Positions 1 to 5,236 are shown, counted from the first letter of the stretch. The stretch is 5,236 nucleotides of DNA from Victivallales bacterium (GCA_900769285.1 CAAGGB010000068.1:1-5236); one strand, 5' to 3'. Notes: a model not told the origin generated them from the sequence alone. Made by a program: numbers and translations.

Positions 1-253
1 CGCATCAAAGGCCCTCGCCGACGCCAACGCCGACGTCAAGGCCATCGCCGCCCACGCCGACACCGCCATCCGCAACGCCACCGACCAGGCCATCAAGGCC
101 GCACAGGAAAACCTCAACCGCATCGTCACCGACGCCGCCAAGGACATGGCCAACGGCCGCGAACTCGCCAACACCGTCATCGCCTCCGCCAGCGTCGCCA
201 TCAAGGACACCGCCAACGCCATCACCGCCGAGGCCCAGAACGCCATCCGCCAG
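1..253 (+). repeat. Intragenic long repeat, copy 1
   Basis: This segment matches 562-814 at a constant offset of 561 bp (187 codons), with 13 mismatches in 253 positions by hand alignment (about 95% identity). The offset keeps the reading frame. Copy 1 starts at the window edge, so its true left end is unknown and further copies may lie upstream. Mismatches fall at 4, 13 and 36, then ten cluster at 109-173. Positions 37-108 and 174-254 are identical to copy 2. Four changes are synonymous and nine change the amino acid. Confidence 0.92.
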
Positions 254-1099
254 AACGCCGAACAGGCCACCGCACACATCGCCAAGACCTCCCAAGAGGC
301 CACACAGGCCATCGCACAGTCCTCCGAACAGCAGCGACAGCTCCTCGCCGAGGCCACCACCGCCATCCGCAACGCCTCCAACACCGCCACACAGACCGCC
401 CAGACCGCCATCGGCGACCTCCTCACCAAGGCTTCCCACGACCTCAAGCTCTCCGCCGACGAGGCCAACCGACTCCTCGCCGCCGCCAACTACGCCCTCA
501 CCCAGTCCGCCGCCGACGTCAACAAGGCCGCTCAGGACGCCATCCGCAACGCCCTCGCCGACGCCTCAAAGGCTCTCGCCGACGCCAACGCCGACGCCAA
601 GGCCATCGCCGCCCACGCCGACACCGCCATCCGCAACGCCACCGACCAGGCCATCAAGGCCGCACAGGACAACCTGAACCGCATCATCGCCAACGCCGCC
701 AAGGACATGGTCAACAGCCGCGAGCTCGCCGACTCCGTCATCGCCTCCGCCAGCGTCGCCATCAAGGACACCGCCAACGCCATCACCGCCGAGGCCCAGA
801 ACGCCATCCGCCAGACCGCCCAGCCCAAAGCCACCACGACCGACACACCCGTCTCCACCACCTCCAGGCCCACGCCCGCCGAACCGCCCCAGAAACCCGC
901 GCCCCAGCCCGCCACCGAAACACGCCCCACCCCCACCGCTCCCATCCCCGCCCCCGAACCGACCCTCGTGACTCAGCCCACACAGCCCAACGGGGAAGCC
1001 AACCTCACCACGGCCCCACAGCCCTCCGGCGAGTCCAAATTCGGCTGGCTCCTCGACTCCCCCCTCAAAAAACTCTTCGGCCGCAACAAGCAAGACTGA
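2..1099 (+). CDS. Alanine-rich helical repeat protein, 3' part only (N-terminus outside window)
   Basis: The frame is open from the first bases of the window to TGA 1097-1099, giving 365 visible residues. The ATG at 146 is an internal Met (KDMANG) inside a repeated segment, so the true start is upstream. Visible residues 1-270 contain no Pro, Cys, Trp or Phe and only two Gly, and about 31% of the first 84 are Ala. Large hydrophobics, often as Ala-Ile pairs, recur every 7-8 residues, as expected for a long alpha-helix or Ala-rich coiled coil. The motif AIRNA occurs four times (nt 65, 362, 539, 626). Residues 271-344 form a Pro/Thr-rich linker and 345-365 a basic amphipathic tail. I do not recognise the family. 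The composition resembles LEA-type or periplasmic spacer coiled coils, but low-complexity helices look alike, so no function is assigned. It lies 61 bp upstream of the next gene with no terminator between, so co-transcription is likely. Whether it is exported cannot be judged without the N-terminus. Confidence 0.8.
   Translation, partial: ASKALADANADVKAIAAHADTAIRNATDQAIKAAQENLNRIVTDAAKDMANGRELANTVIASASVAIKDTANAITAEAQNAIRQNAEQATAHIAKTSQEATQAIAQSSEQQRQLLAEATTAIRNASNTATQTAQTAIGDLLTKASHDLKLSADEANRLLAAANYALTQSAADVNKAAQDAIRNALADASKALADANADAKAIAAHADTAIRNATDQAIKAAQDNLNRIIANAAKDMVNSRELADSVIASASVAIKDTANAITAEAQNAIRQTAQPKATTTDTPVSTTSRPTPAEPPQKPAPQPATETRPTPTAPIPAPEPTLVTQPTQPNGEANLTTAPQPSGESKFGWLLDSPLKKLFGRNKQD
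562..814 (+). repeat. Intragenic long repeat, copy 2
   Basis: This is the second copy of the segment at 1-253, in the same frame of the alanine-rich gene. Similarity stops just after 814, where the sequence passes from helix into the Pro/Thr-rich linker. In copy 1 the helical sequence instead continues (254-561). The right boundary of the repeat therefore coincides with a domain boundary in the second copy only. Confidence 0.92.
812..1033 (+). other. Pro/Thr-rich disordered linker of the alanine-rich protein
   Basis: These 74 codons contain 19 prolines and many Thr, Ala, Gln and Glu, with almost no large hydrophobics. The composition is that of an extended, unstructured linker. It joins the helical region to a 21-residue tail encoded at 1034-1096 that carries FGWLLDS and PLKKLFGRNK. 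The tail combines Phe/Trp/Leu with five Lys/Arg and could form a short amphipathic helix or a peptide ligand. The role is inferred; the composition is seen directly. Confidence 0.75.
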
Positions 1100-1145
1100 C
1101 CGACCGCACACCACACACCACACACGACTGAACTCCCTCCCCATT

Positions 1146-1151
1146 AAGGAG
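1146..1151 (+). promoter_or_regulatory. Ribosome binding site of the CsgG-like gene
   Basis: AAGGAG ends 9 nt before ATG 1161. It supports that start, which also places a complete signal peptide at the N-terminus. The rest of the 61-bp gap is mostly pyrimidine and CA-rich low-complexity sequence (1107-1125), with no visible terminator hairpin. Confidence 0.85.
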
Positions 1152-1160
1152 AAGCGCCCC

Positions 1161-2165
1161 ATGAACCGCATCCGCCACACCCTCGCCCTCATCCTGCTGC
1201 TGACCGTCAGCACCGTCTTCGCCGCCCAGCGGGACGCCATCGCCATCCCGCAGCCCGTCGCCAGAGGCGGCCTCGATCAAGGCTCCATCGAGATGCTCTG
1301 GGACATGCTCGAGGCCTCCGTCCGCACCCAGCAATATGATCTCATCTCTCGCGCCTCCATCAAGGCCATCATGGACGAATACGCCCGCGTCGACGGCGGC
1401 GTCATCAACCCCAACTCCAGGCAGCTCGCCGAAATCGGCAATGTCAAGGGAGTCAAGTACCTCCTCGTCACCTCCATCGGAAAGTTCGGCTCCAAGCTCA
1501 ACTTCACCATCACCCTCATGGACTGCTCCACCGGCGACATCAGCCAGAACCGCTCCGAGAACCTCCGCGTCGCCGACCTCGACGAGCTCGCCGACAAGCT
1601 GGAGCCCACCCTCCTCAAACTCTTCAGCGACACCAAGACCCTCAAGCGCTCCGCCCTCCTCATGCCCATCCTCCAGCTCGAGGGTCTCCCCGAGAACCTC
1701 GACCAGCAGCTCTACGCCTTCATGGGCTCCTGCCTCCTCCAGAACGGCATCGCCCTCCAGAACCTCACCAACGTCACCACCATCCTCAAGAAGAACAAAC
1801 TCCGCCGACTCGAAACCCTCGAGCCCGCCCTCTGTCATAAGCTCGGCAAGCTCCTCGAAGTCGAATTCCTCATCCAGTCCACCATCAACCGCTTCAGCCT
1901 CACCGCCGCACCCTTCGTCATCGCCGAGACCGGCGCGCAGTTCCTCAACTACGCCGGTGCCGTCGGCGGCACCGTCAAGGTCATCGAGACCGCAACCGGA
2001 CGCATCGCCGCGCTCCTCCCCTTCGAAATGTCCGTCGACTCCCGCGCCATCGGCTTCCAGAATACCCAGGGATGGCAGCCCGAGGACTTCTACAAGTACA
2101 TGATCTTCAACTCCTTCGCCCAGCAGGTCCTCCCCGAGCTCGTCAAAATCCCCGGCATCCGCTGA
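1161..2165 (+). CDS. Secreted protein with two tandem CsgG/LpoB-like domains
   Basis: This is a 334-residue protein. Residues 1-21 are a type I signal peptide (basic N-region, Leu-rich core, probable cleavage after TVFA) with no lipobox Cys, so it is probably soluble in the periplasm. Residues 25-135 follow the CsgG/LpoB/FlgO-like alpha/beta pattern: a first strand (AIAIPQP), a helix, YDLISRASIKAIMDEYA, then LAEIGNVKGVKYLLVTSIGKF, NFTITLMD and a TG turn. Residues 164-291 repeat the order: SALLMPIL, a helix, LQNLTNVTTILKKNKL, CHKLGKLLEVEFLIQSTINRF, GGTVKVIETATGRI. I read this as a duplicated domain. Cys122, 191 and 225 are present. It has its own RBS, and the next gene is 152 bp downstream. 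CsgG is the curli secretion lipoprotein and LpoB a PBP activator; which activity, if any, applies here is unknown. The fold resemblance is moderately sure, the function unsure. Confidence 0.8.
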   Translation: MNRIRHTLALILLLTVSTVFAAQRDAIAIPQPVARGGLDQGSIEMLWDMLEASVRTQQYDLISRASIKAIMDEYARVDGGVINPNSRQLAEIGNVKGVKYLLVTSIGKFGSKLNFTITLMDCSTGDISQNRSENLRVADLDELADKLEPTLLKLFSDTKTLKRSALLMPILQLEGLPENLDQQLYAFMGSCLLQNGIALQNLTNVTTILKKNKLRRLETLEPALCHKLGKLLEVEFLIQSTINRFSLTAAPFVIAETGAQFLNYAGAVGGTVKVIETATGRIAALLPFEMSVDSRAIGFQNTQGWQPEDFYKYMIFNSFAQQVLPELVKIPGIR

Positions 2166-2188
2166 CCACGACGACCGATCACCCCCTC

Positions 2189-2242
2189 GCCCGACGACGC
2201 CTCCCCCCCACACATACGCAACGCCGTCGGGCACACCCTTTT
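2189..2242 (+). terminator. Possible weak terminator or attenuator between genes 2 and 3
   Basis: GCCCGACG (2189-2196) pairs perfectly with CGTCGGGC (2225-2232). One mismatch and two more pairs can extend the stem inward. The loop is long and C-rich, and TTTT follows at 2239-2242, six bases after the stem. The long loop and distant short T-run make strong termination unlikely; partial attenuation or transcript stabilisation is possible. Confidence 0.3.
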
Positions 2243-2317
2243 CCCCCTCCCCGCTTCACACGCACCTCCCTGCCCGGCACATCACGTCCTTCCCCCCCCA
2301 CCCCCTCCTGACCCGAC

Positions 2318-3820
2318 ATGAGCAGACTCCTGACCCTCCCGTTGGCCGCCGTCCTCGTCCTCGTCCTCTCCGGCTGCTCCACCTTCGTCAACTCGCACCG
2401 ACAGAAGGAGCCCATGATGAACGCCTACCTCATGGGCAACTACGGCGCCGCCCGCAGCCAGGCCATGGACAAGATCACCAGCACCGCCAACACCGGCGAC
2501 GAGCTCATCTGGAGACTCGAGGCCGGCTCGCTCGCCTTCTGCGCCGGCGAATACCGCGCCGCACTCCAGCAGCTCCAGCGCGCCCAGGAACTCATCGACC
2601 AGAACGACCAGAAGGCACTCGTCTCGCTCTCCTCCACCGGACAGGAGGCACTCGCCATCCTCACCAACCCCAACGTCATCAGCTACATCGCCTACGACCG
2701 CGACCGCATCACCGTACCCATCTACAAGGCCCTCGCCGCTCTCGCCGCACACGGCGACGACGCCTTCCAGGCCGAACTCCGCCGACTCCGCGAACTCCAG
2801 AAGATCATCCTCATCCAAAACCGGAAATTCGTCCAGGCACAGGAACAGCAAATCCAGAGCGTCCGACAGCAGAACGCCACCGCCGCCCAGCAGACCGCCA
2901 ACGTCAACATGCAGAGCGTCCTCGGCGCCCAGCAGAACCACGCCTTCGCCACCCACTACGCCAACACCATCCAGCTCGCCAACCGCGCCTACGGCGAAAT
3001 CCTCAACCCACTCGCCATCTTCCTCTCCGGACTCGGAAACCTCCGGGAGGGACGCCTCGGCAACGCACGCATCGACTTCCAGCACTTCTACGAGGCCATC
3101 CCCAACAACCCACTCGCACAAATCTACTGCGCCTCCGTCCACCGACTCGCACTCGCCGCCGGACAGACCACCCGCGAACTCCCCCCGCAGCTCGCACAGA
3201 CCGGCATCTTCTCCTTCCCCCTCGACCGCAACTGCATCTACGTCATCATCGCACACGGACGCTCCGCCGCCCTCCAGCAGTTCGCACTCTACTGGCCCAT
3301 CCAAATCGCCGTACCCGTCCTCCAGCTCTACACCAAACCCTTCACCGCCTTCTCCATCACCGCCGACCGCCAAACCTACCCAGCCATCCCCATCGCAGAC
3401 ATGGACGCCTGCCTCGCCAAGGAATACCGCGACCGACTCATCGGCACCATCATCCGCACCATCACCGCCACCATCGCCAAGGAGGTCGCCTTCCAGACCG
3501 CCCGACACGCCGCCTACCACAACGCCAACGACCGACAGGCCGCACTCCTCGCCGACGCACTCATCAGCCTCGGCGGCACCGCCTACAAGGTCGCCACCGC
3601 CACCGCCGACACCCGCACCTGGGAGGCCATCCCCAAGGAATTCCTCCTCGCGCAGCTCCCCATGCCCCAAAGCCGACAGCTCCTCCTCGACCTCCAGGGT
3701 CCCGTCCCCTTCCAGTCCACCGTCAACATCCCACCCACCGTCAAGTCCGCCATCCTCTTCGTCAACGCCCCCAGCTCCCCCGCCTGCACCATCCAGCTCA
3801 TCCCACTCCGGGACCGCTGA
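2318..3820 (+). CDS. COG3014-type lipoprotein with TPR-like helices
   Basis: This is a 500-residue lipoprotein. The signal peptide ends in LSGC with lipidated Cys20; Ser at +2 suggests outer-membrane sorting under the E. coli rule. Residues 35-95 look like TPR-type helices (AYLMGNYGAARSQA, EYRAALQQLQRAQELI). Residues 117-160 contain an ISYIAYDRDRITVPIYKALA stretch and an ELRRLRELQ helix. Residues 161-208 form a Gln/Asn-rich, probably coiled-coil insert. NPLAIFLSGLGNLREGRLGNARIDF starts at 230. The C-terminal half has beta-rich segments and DTRTWEAIPKEFLLAQLPMP (431-450). This order matches what I recall of COG3014, an uncharacterised lipoprotein family often found next to LpoB and YcfL genes, as here. 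The start is fixed by an in-frame TGA at 2309-2311, and ATG 2318 gives a full lipobox. No Shine-Dalgarno is visible before it. The biochemical function is unknown; a scaffold role in an envelope complex is a guess. Confidence 0.82.
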   Translation: MSRLLTLPLAAVLVLVLSGCSTFVNSHRQKEPMMNAYLMGNYGAARSQAMDKITSTANTGDELIWRLEAGSLAFCAGEYRAALQQLQRAQELIDQNDQKALVSLSSTGQEALAILTNPNVISYIAYDRDRITVPIYKALAALAAHGDDAFQAELRRLRELQKIILIQNRKFVQAQEQQIQSVRQQNATAAQQTANVNMQSVLGAQQNHAFATHYANTIQLANRAYGEILNPLAIFLSGLGNLREGRLGNARIDFQHFYEAIPNNPLAQIYCASVHRLALAAGQTTRELPPQLAQTGIFSFPLDRNCIYVIIAHGRSAALQQFALYWPIQIAVPVLQLYTKPFTAFSITADRQTYPAIPIADMDACLAKEYRDRLIGTIIRTITATIAKEVAFQTARHAAYHNANDRQAALLADALISLGGTAYKVATATADTRTWEAIPKEFLLAQLPMPQSRQLLLDLQGPVPFQSTVNIPPTVKSAILFVNAPSSPACTIQLIPLRDR

Positions 3821-3825
3821 TTTTT
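3794..3825 (+). terminator. Weak terminator-like hairpin overlapping the gene 3 stop
   Basis: TCCC (3801-3804) pairs with GGGA (3810-3813) and CAGC (3794-3797) pairs with GCTG (3816-3819). The two four-pair stems are separated by a small internal loop, and A plus TTTTT follows at 3820-3825. The T-run is the longest in the window, but the stems are short. At most partial termination is expected. Confidence 0.25.
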
Positions 3826-3872
3826 CCCCCACCCACACGCCTCGCCTTCCTTGCGACACCATCCTAACCGAT

Positions 3873-3877
3873 AAGGA
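3873..3877 (+). promoter_or_regulatory. Ribosome binding site of the YcfL-like gene
   Basis: AAGGA lies 10 nt before ATG 3888. Its context resembles that before gene 2 (taAGGA followed by a GCCCC-type spacer), suggesting a shared translation-start style in this operon. Confidence 0.8.
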
Positions 3878-3887
3878 ACGCCCCACC

Positions 3888-4307
3888 ATGAAAAAGCTCC
3901 TGCTCGCCCTCGCCTCCGTCGCCACGCTCGCCGCTGGTTGCCGCCACGGCGTCAACACCATCGAGAACGCCTACAAGACCAACCCGCCCAACGCCATCGT
4001 CGACGCACGCTTCATCACCGACGCCCGCCTCGCACACCGCATCGTCCTCCGCCAGGTCAACACCGGCAAGACCCAGGCCGGACTCCTCACCGTCCAGCTC
4101 GACGCCGTCAACATGCACCTCGGCAAGCTCCCCATCCACCTCAAGTACAAGTTCGACTGGTTCGACGCCCAGGGCCTCCGCGTCGACACCGTCACCTCCA
4201 CCTGGCAGGAGAAGACCGTCCTCCCCGGCGAGAACTTCATCCTCTCCGCCACCGCCCCGCGCTCCGACTGCGCCGACTTCAAGGTCAGCCTCACTCAAGC
4301 CCGCTAA
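3888..4307 (+). CDS. YcfL-like (DUF1425) small lipoprotein
   Basis: This is a 139-residue protein. MKKLLLALASVATLAAGC is a short lipoprotein signal with Cys18. The lipobox is a variant, with Ala rather than Leu at -3, so lipidation is probable but not certain. The mature part is one small beta-sandwich-like domain: IVLRQVNTGKTQAGLLTVQL (52-71), then HLKYKFDWFDAQGLRVD (84-100), a Trp-containing strand (106), LPGENFILSATAP (112-124) and FKVSL near the end. The Y-x-F-x-W-(F/Y)-D-x-x-G core is what I associate with E. coli YcfL, whose gene lies next to lpoB. Here too it directly precedes the LpoB-like gene, 41 bp away. The molecular role of YcfL is not established to my knowledge. A second Cys (128) is near the C-terminus. 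Confidence 0.8.
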   Translation: MKKLLLALASVATLAAGCRHGVNTIENAYKTNPPNAIVDARFITDARLAHRIVLRQVNTGKTQAGLLTVQLDAVNMHLGKLPIHLKYKFDWFDAQGLRVDTVTSTWQEKTVLPGENFILSATAPRSDCADFKVSLTQAR

Positions 4308-4335
4308 AAAACCCGACTCAATCGACATAATCAAA

Positions 4336-4340
4336 AAGGA
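4336..4340 (+). promoter_or_regulatory. Ribosome binding site of the LpoB-like gene
   Basis: AAGGA lies 8 nt before ATG 4349, inside a short A-rich gap. It supports ATG 4349, the start that also yields a complete lipobox. Confidence 0.82.
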
Positions 4341-4348
4341 ATCCAACC

Positions 4349-4990
4349 ATGATCAGCCATCGCCTCCTTCTCGCGGCAGCCTCCCTCTCGCTCCTCCTCG
4401 CCGGCTGCGCCACCACCACCCGCGTCTACGACCCCGAAACCCAGCGCACCGACATCCGCAACGAATACACCGTCTCCAGCGAGGAATTCCGCCAGGTCGC
4501 CGTCGAGGCCGTCCGCGACGCCTTCGCCAGCCCACGCTTCGCCCGTTTCCTCGCCGAATTCCGCGCCGAGGCCAAGAACCCCAACGCCATCCCCGTCCTC
4601 AAGCTCGCACCCGTCGTCAACGACACCGAGGACAGCGCCCTCAACGTCGCCCAGCTCACCGACATCATCAAGCGCGAGCTCATCAACGCCGCCGTCGTTG
4701 ACGTCACCCTCGCCGAGGGCGCCGAACGCGTCGCCTCCATCGCCGACTCACGAAACGTCCAGTACGACCCCAACTTCAACCAGGCGACCACCGCCAAGGC
4801 GGGCACCCTCATCGCCGCCCGGCTCGTCATGCGCCCCAAGGTCATCTCCAACCGCACCTATGACGGACGCCGCCAGAATGTCGTCCGCACCTTCACCATC
4901 GACATGGCCGACATCCACACCGGCATGACCATCTGGTCCTTCAACAAGCAGCTCGGCTTCGTCCAGTCCCGCGCCGTCATCGGCTACTGA
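4349..4990 (+). CDS. lpoB: LpoB-like lipoprotein (penicillin-binding protein activator family)
   Basis: This is a 213-residue protein. MISHRLLL...LLLAGC is a lipoprotein signal with Cys20; Ala at +2 fits outer-membrane anchoring. The mature domain follows the LpoB (COG3417) pattern: SSEEFRQVAVEAVRDAF helix (43-59), VLKLAPVVNDTEDSALNVAQL (83-103, the strand plus N-D/R-T motif), an IIKRELINAA helix, VQYDPNF (137-143), AKAGTLIAARLVMRPKV (149-165), VRTFTIDMADIHTGMTIWS (179-197, the Tyr/Phe-strand-TG-x-x-x-W-S motif) and an SRAVIGY end (207-213). E. coli LpoB activates the bifunctional synthase PBP1b. That protein has a long Pro-rich linker after the lipid anchor, whereas here only about 20 residues separate Cys20 from the folded domain, so its reach differs. 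Family membership is fairly sure; an identical PBP partner is not shown, as no PBP gene is in the window. Confidence 0.83.
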   Translation: MISHRLLLAAASLSLLLAGCATTTRVYDPETQRTDIRNEYTVSSEEFRQVAVEAVRDAFASPRFARFLAEFRAEAKNPNAIPVLKLAPVVNDTEDSALNVAQLTDIIKRELINAAVVDVTLAEGAERVASIADSRNVQYDPNFNQATTAKAGTLIAARLVMRPKVISNRTYDGRRQNVVRTFTIDMADIHTGMTIWSFNKQLGFVQSRAVIGY

Positions 4991-5017
4991 TCCCCCTCCA
5001 GAACCAACGCCCCCTCC

Positions 5018-5059
5018 AAGCGTCCACCAGCGCCGCCCCCCCCACGCTGGCGGACGCTT
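5018..5059 (+). terminator. Operon-end hairpin terminator
   Basis: Arms 5018-5032 (AAGCGTCCACCAGCG) and 5045-5059 (CGCTGGCGGACGCTT) are complementary at 14 of 15 positions, with one A-C mismatch and a 12-nt C-rich loop. The hairpin starts 28 nt after the stop of the LpoB-like gene. The downstream tract is only moderately T-rich, but this is the strongest hairpin close to any stop codon in the window, and it marks the probable end of the transcription unit. Confidence 0.75.
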
Positions 5060-5091
5060 CGTCTTCCCATCCACTTGCGGTCCTTTGCGCC

Positions 5092-5223
5092 AACTTCTCT
5101 GCGTAGCAGCGACGTCAATTGGGCTGGAAGTTCTCCGCGCGGAAGCGCGGGAGGTACCGACGGCGTCCTCGCCGTCGGTGATGGAAGCGGGCGAAGCCCG
5201 CGCCAGCGCCGCGTCAGCGGCGC
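5092..5223. repeat. Cluster of compact GC-rich hairpins (REP/BIME-like intergenic element)
   Basis: Four perfect short inverted repeats follow one another. CCGCGC/GCGCGG (5135-5150) has a GGAA loop. A 10-bp stem spans 5156-5179 with loop TCCT. GCGGGC/GCCCGC (5187-5201) has loop GAA. GCGCCGC/GCGGCGC (5206-5223) has loop GTCA. A looser fifth structure precedes them: GCTGGAAGTT (5123-5132) pairs with AACTTC (5092-5097) and CAGC (5107-5110), leaving a 9-nt bulge. Base use here is balanced in G and C, unlike the C-rich coding strand upstream. No credible gene is seen. It could be a dispersed extragenic palindromic repeat, a structured RNA, or a terminator/stabiliser for the operon. The inverted repeats are certain; their nature is not. 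Confidence 0.65.
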
Positions 5224-5236
5224 GACCGAATTCCGC

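Noticed and set aside
146..148. ATG as the start of the alanine-rich gene
   Set aside because: It is an internal Met within the repeat (the equivalent Met is at 707-709 in copy 2). The frame is open upstream to the window edge with homologous repeat sequence, and there is no RBS before it.
1107..1125. CA-rich low-complexity tract as a binding site or microsatellite
   Set aside because: It is short and imperfect, with no dyad symmetry, in a C-rich spacer where such words are common.
1336..2103. 255-residue Ser/Pro-rich open frame on the plus strand inside gene 2
   Set aside because: It is an out-of-frame shadow of the CsgG-like gene. The in-frame product has a signal peptide, RBS and recognisable domain pattern, while this one is low-complexity Ser/Pro/Thr.
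2282..3961. 559-residue open frame on the minus strand opposite gene 3, and similar long minus-strand frames elsewhere
   Set aside because: They are made of Gly/Val/Asp/Glu/Ala-rich low-complexity sequence produced by reading C-ending codons in reverse (GNN). They have no recognisable domain or signal, and they run across real gene boundaries.
4326..4331. CATAAT as a -10 promoter element before the LpoB-like gene
   Set aside because: No -35-like sequence lies at suitable spacing, and the A-rich stretch is explained by the stop codon and RBS context within an apparent operon.
5226..5236. 11-base match (CCGAATTCCGC) between the window end and the LpoB-like gene near 4555-4566
   Set aside because: It is too short to mean duplication in GC-rich sequence, and the flanks do not match.

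Overview
The window is about 5.2 kb of high-GC bacterial DNA. All genes are on the + strand, and most codons end in C. Three of the five proteins have lipoprotein signal peptides (Leu/Ala-Gly-Cys lipoboxes) and a fourth has an ordinary secretory signal, so the host is a Gram-negative (diderm) bacterium. The style of the genes and the GC-rich hairpin cluster at the 3' end remind me of Verrucomicrobiota/Kiritimatiellota-type genomes, but this is a weak guess. I see no mobile element, CRISPR array, tRNA or rRNA.

Layout: (1) positions 2-1099 hold the 3' part of a gene whose start lies outside the window. It encodes an alanine-rich, proline-free helical region of at least 270 residues containing a near-identical segment repeated at a 561-bp spacing, then a proline/threonine-rich linker and a short basic amphipathic tail. 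(2) 1161-2165 encodes a secreted protein that reads as two tandem CsgG/LpoB-like alpha/beta domains. (3) 2318-3820 encodes a 500-residue lipoprotein of the COG3014 type, with TPR-like helices. (4) 3888-4307 encodes a small YcfL-like (DUF1425) lipoprotein. (5) 4349-4990 encodes an LpoB-like lipoprotein, the family whose E. coli member activates the peptidoglycan synthase PBP1b. A strong hairpin terminator follows at 5018-5059, and the last 150 bases hold a run of compact hairpins.

Gaps between genes are 61, 152, 67 and 41 bp, with no divergent gene and one convincing terminator at the end, so genes 1-5 plausibly form one transcription unit. COG3014, YcfL and LpoB side by side suggests an outer-membrane lipoprotein module acting on peptidoglycan synthesis or envelope assembly. 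The two-domain CsgG-like protein and the alanine-rich coiled-coil protein look like extra partners. That joint role is inference; only the family resemblances are read from the sequence.

The points most worth a second look are the mosaic repeat in gene 1, the tandem-domain CsgG-like protein, the LpoB homologue that lacks the long linker of the E. coli protein, the gene 3 start that has no Shine-Dalgarno sequence, and the terminal hairpin array.
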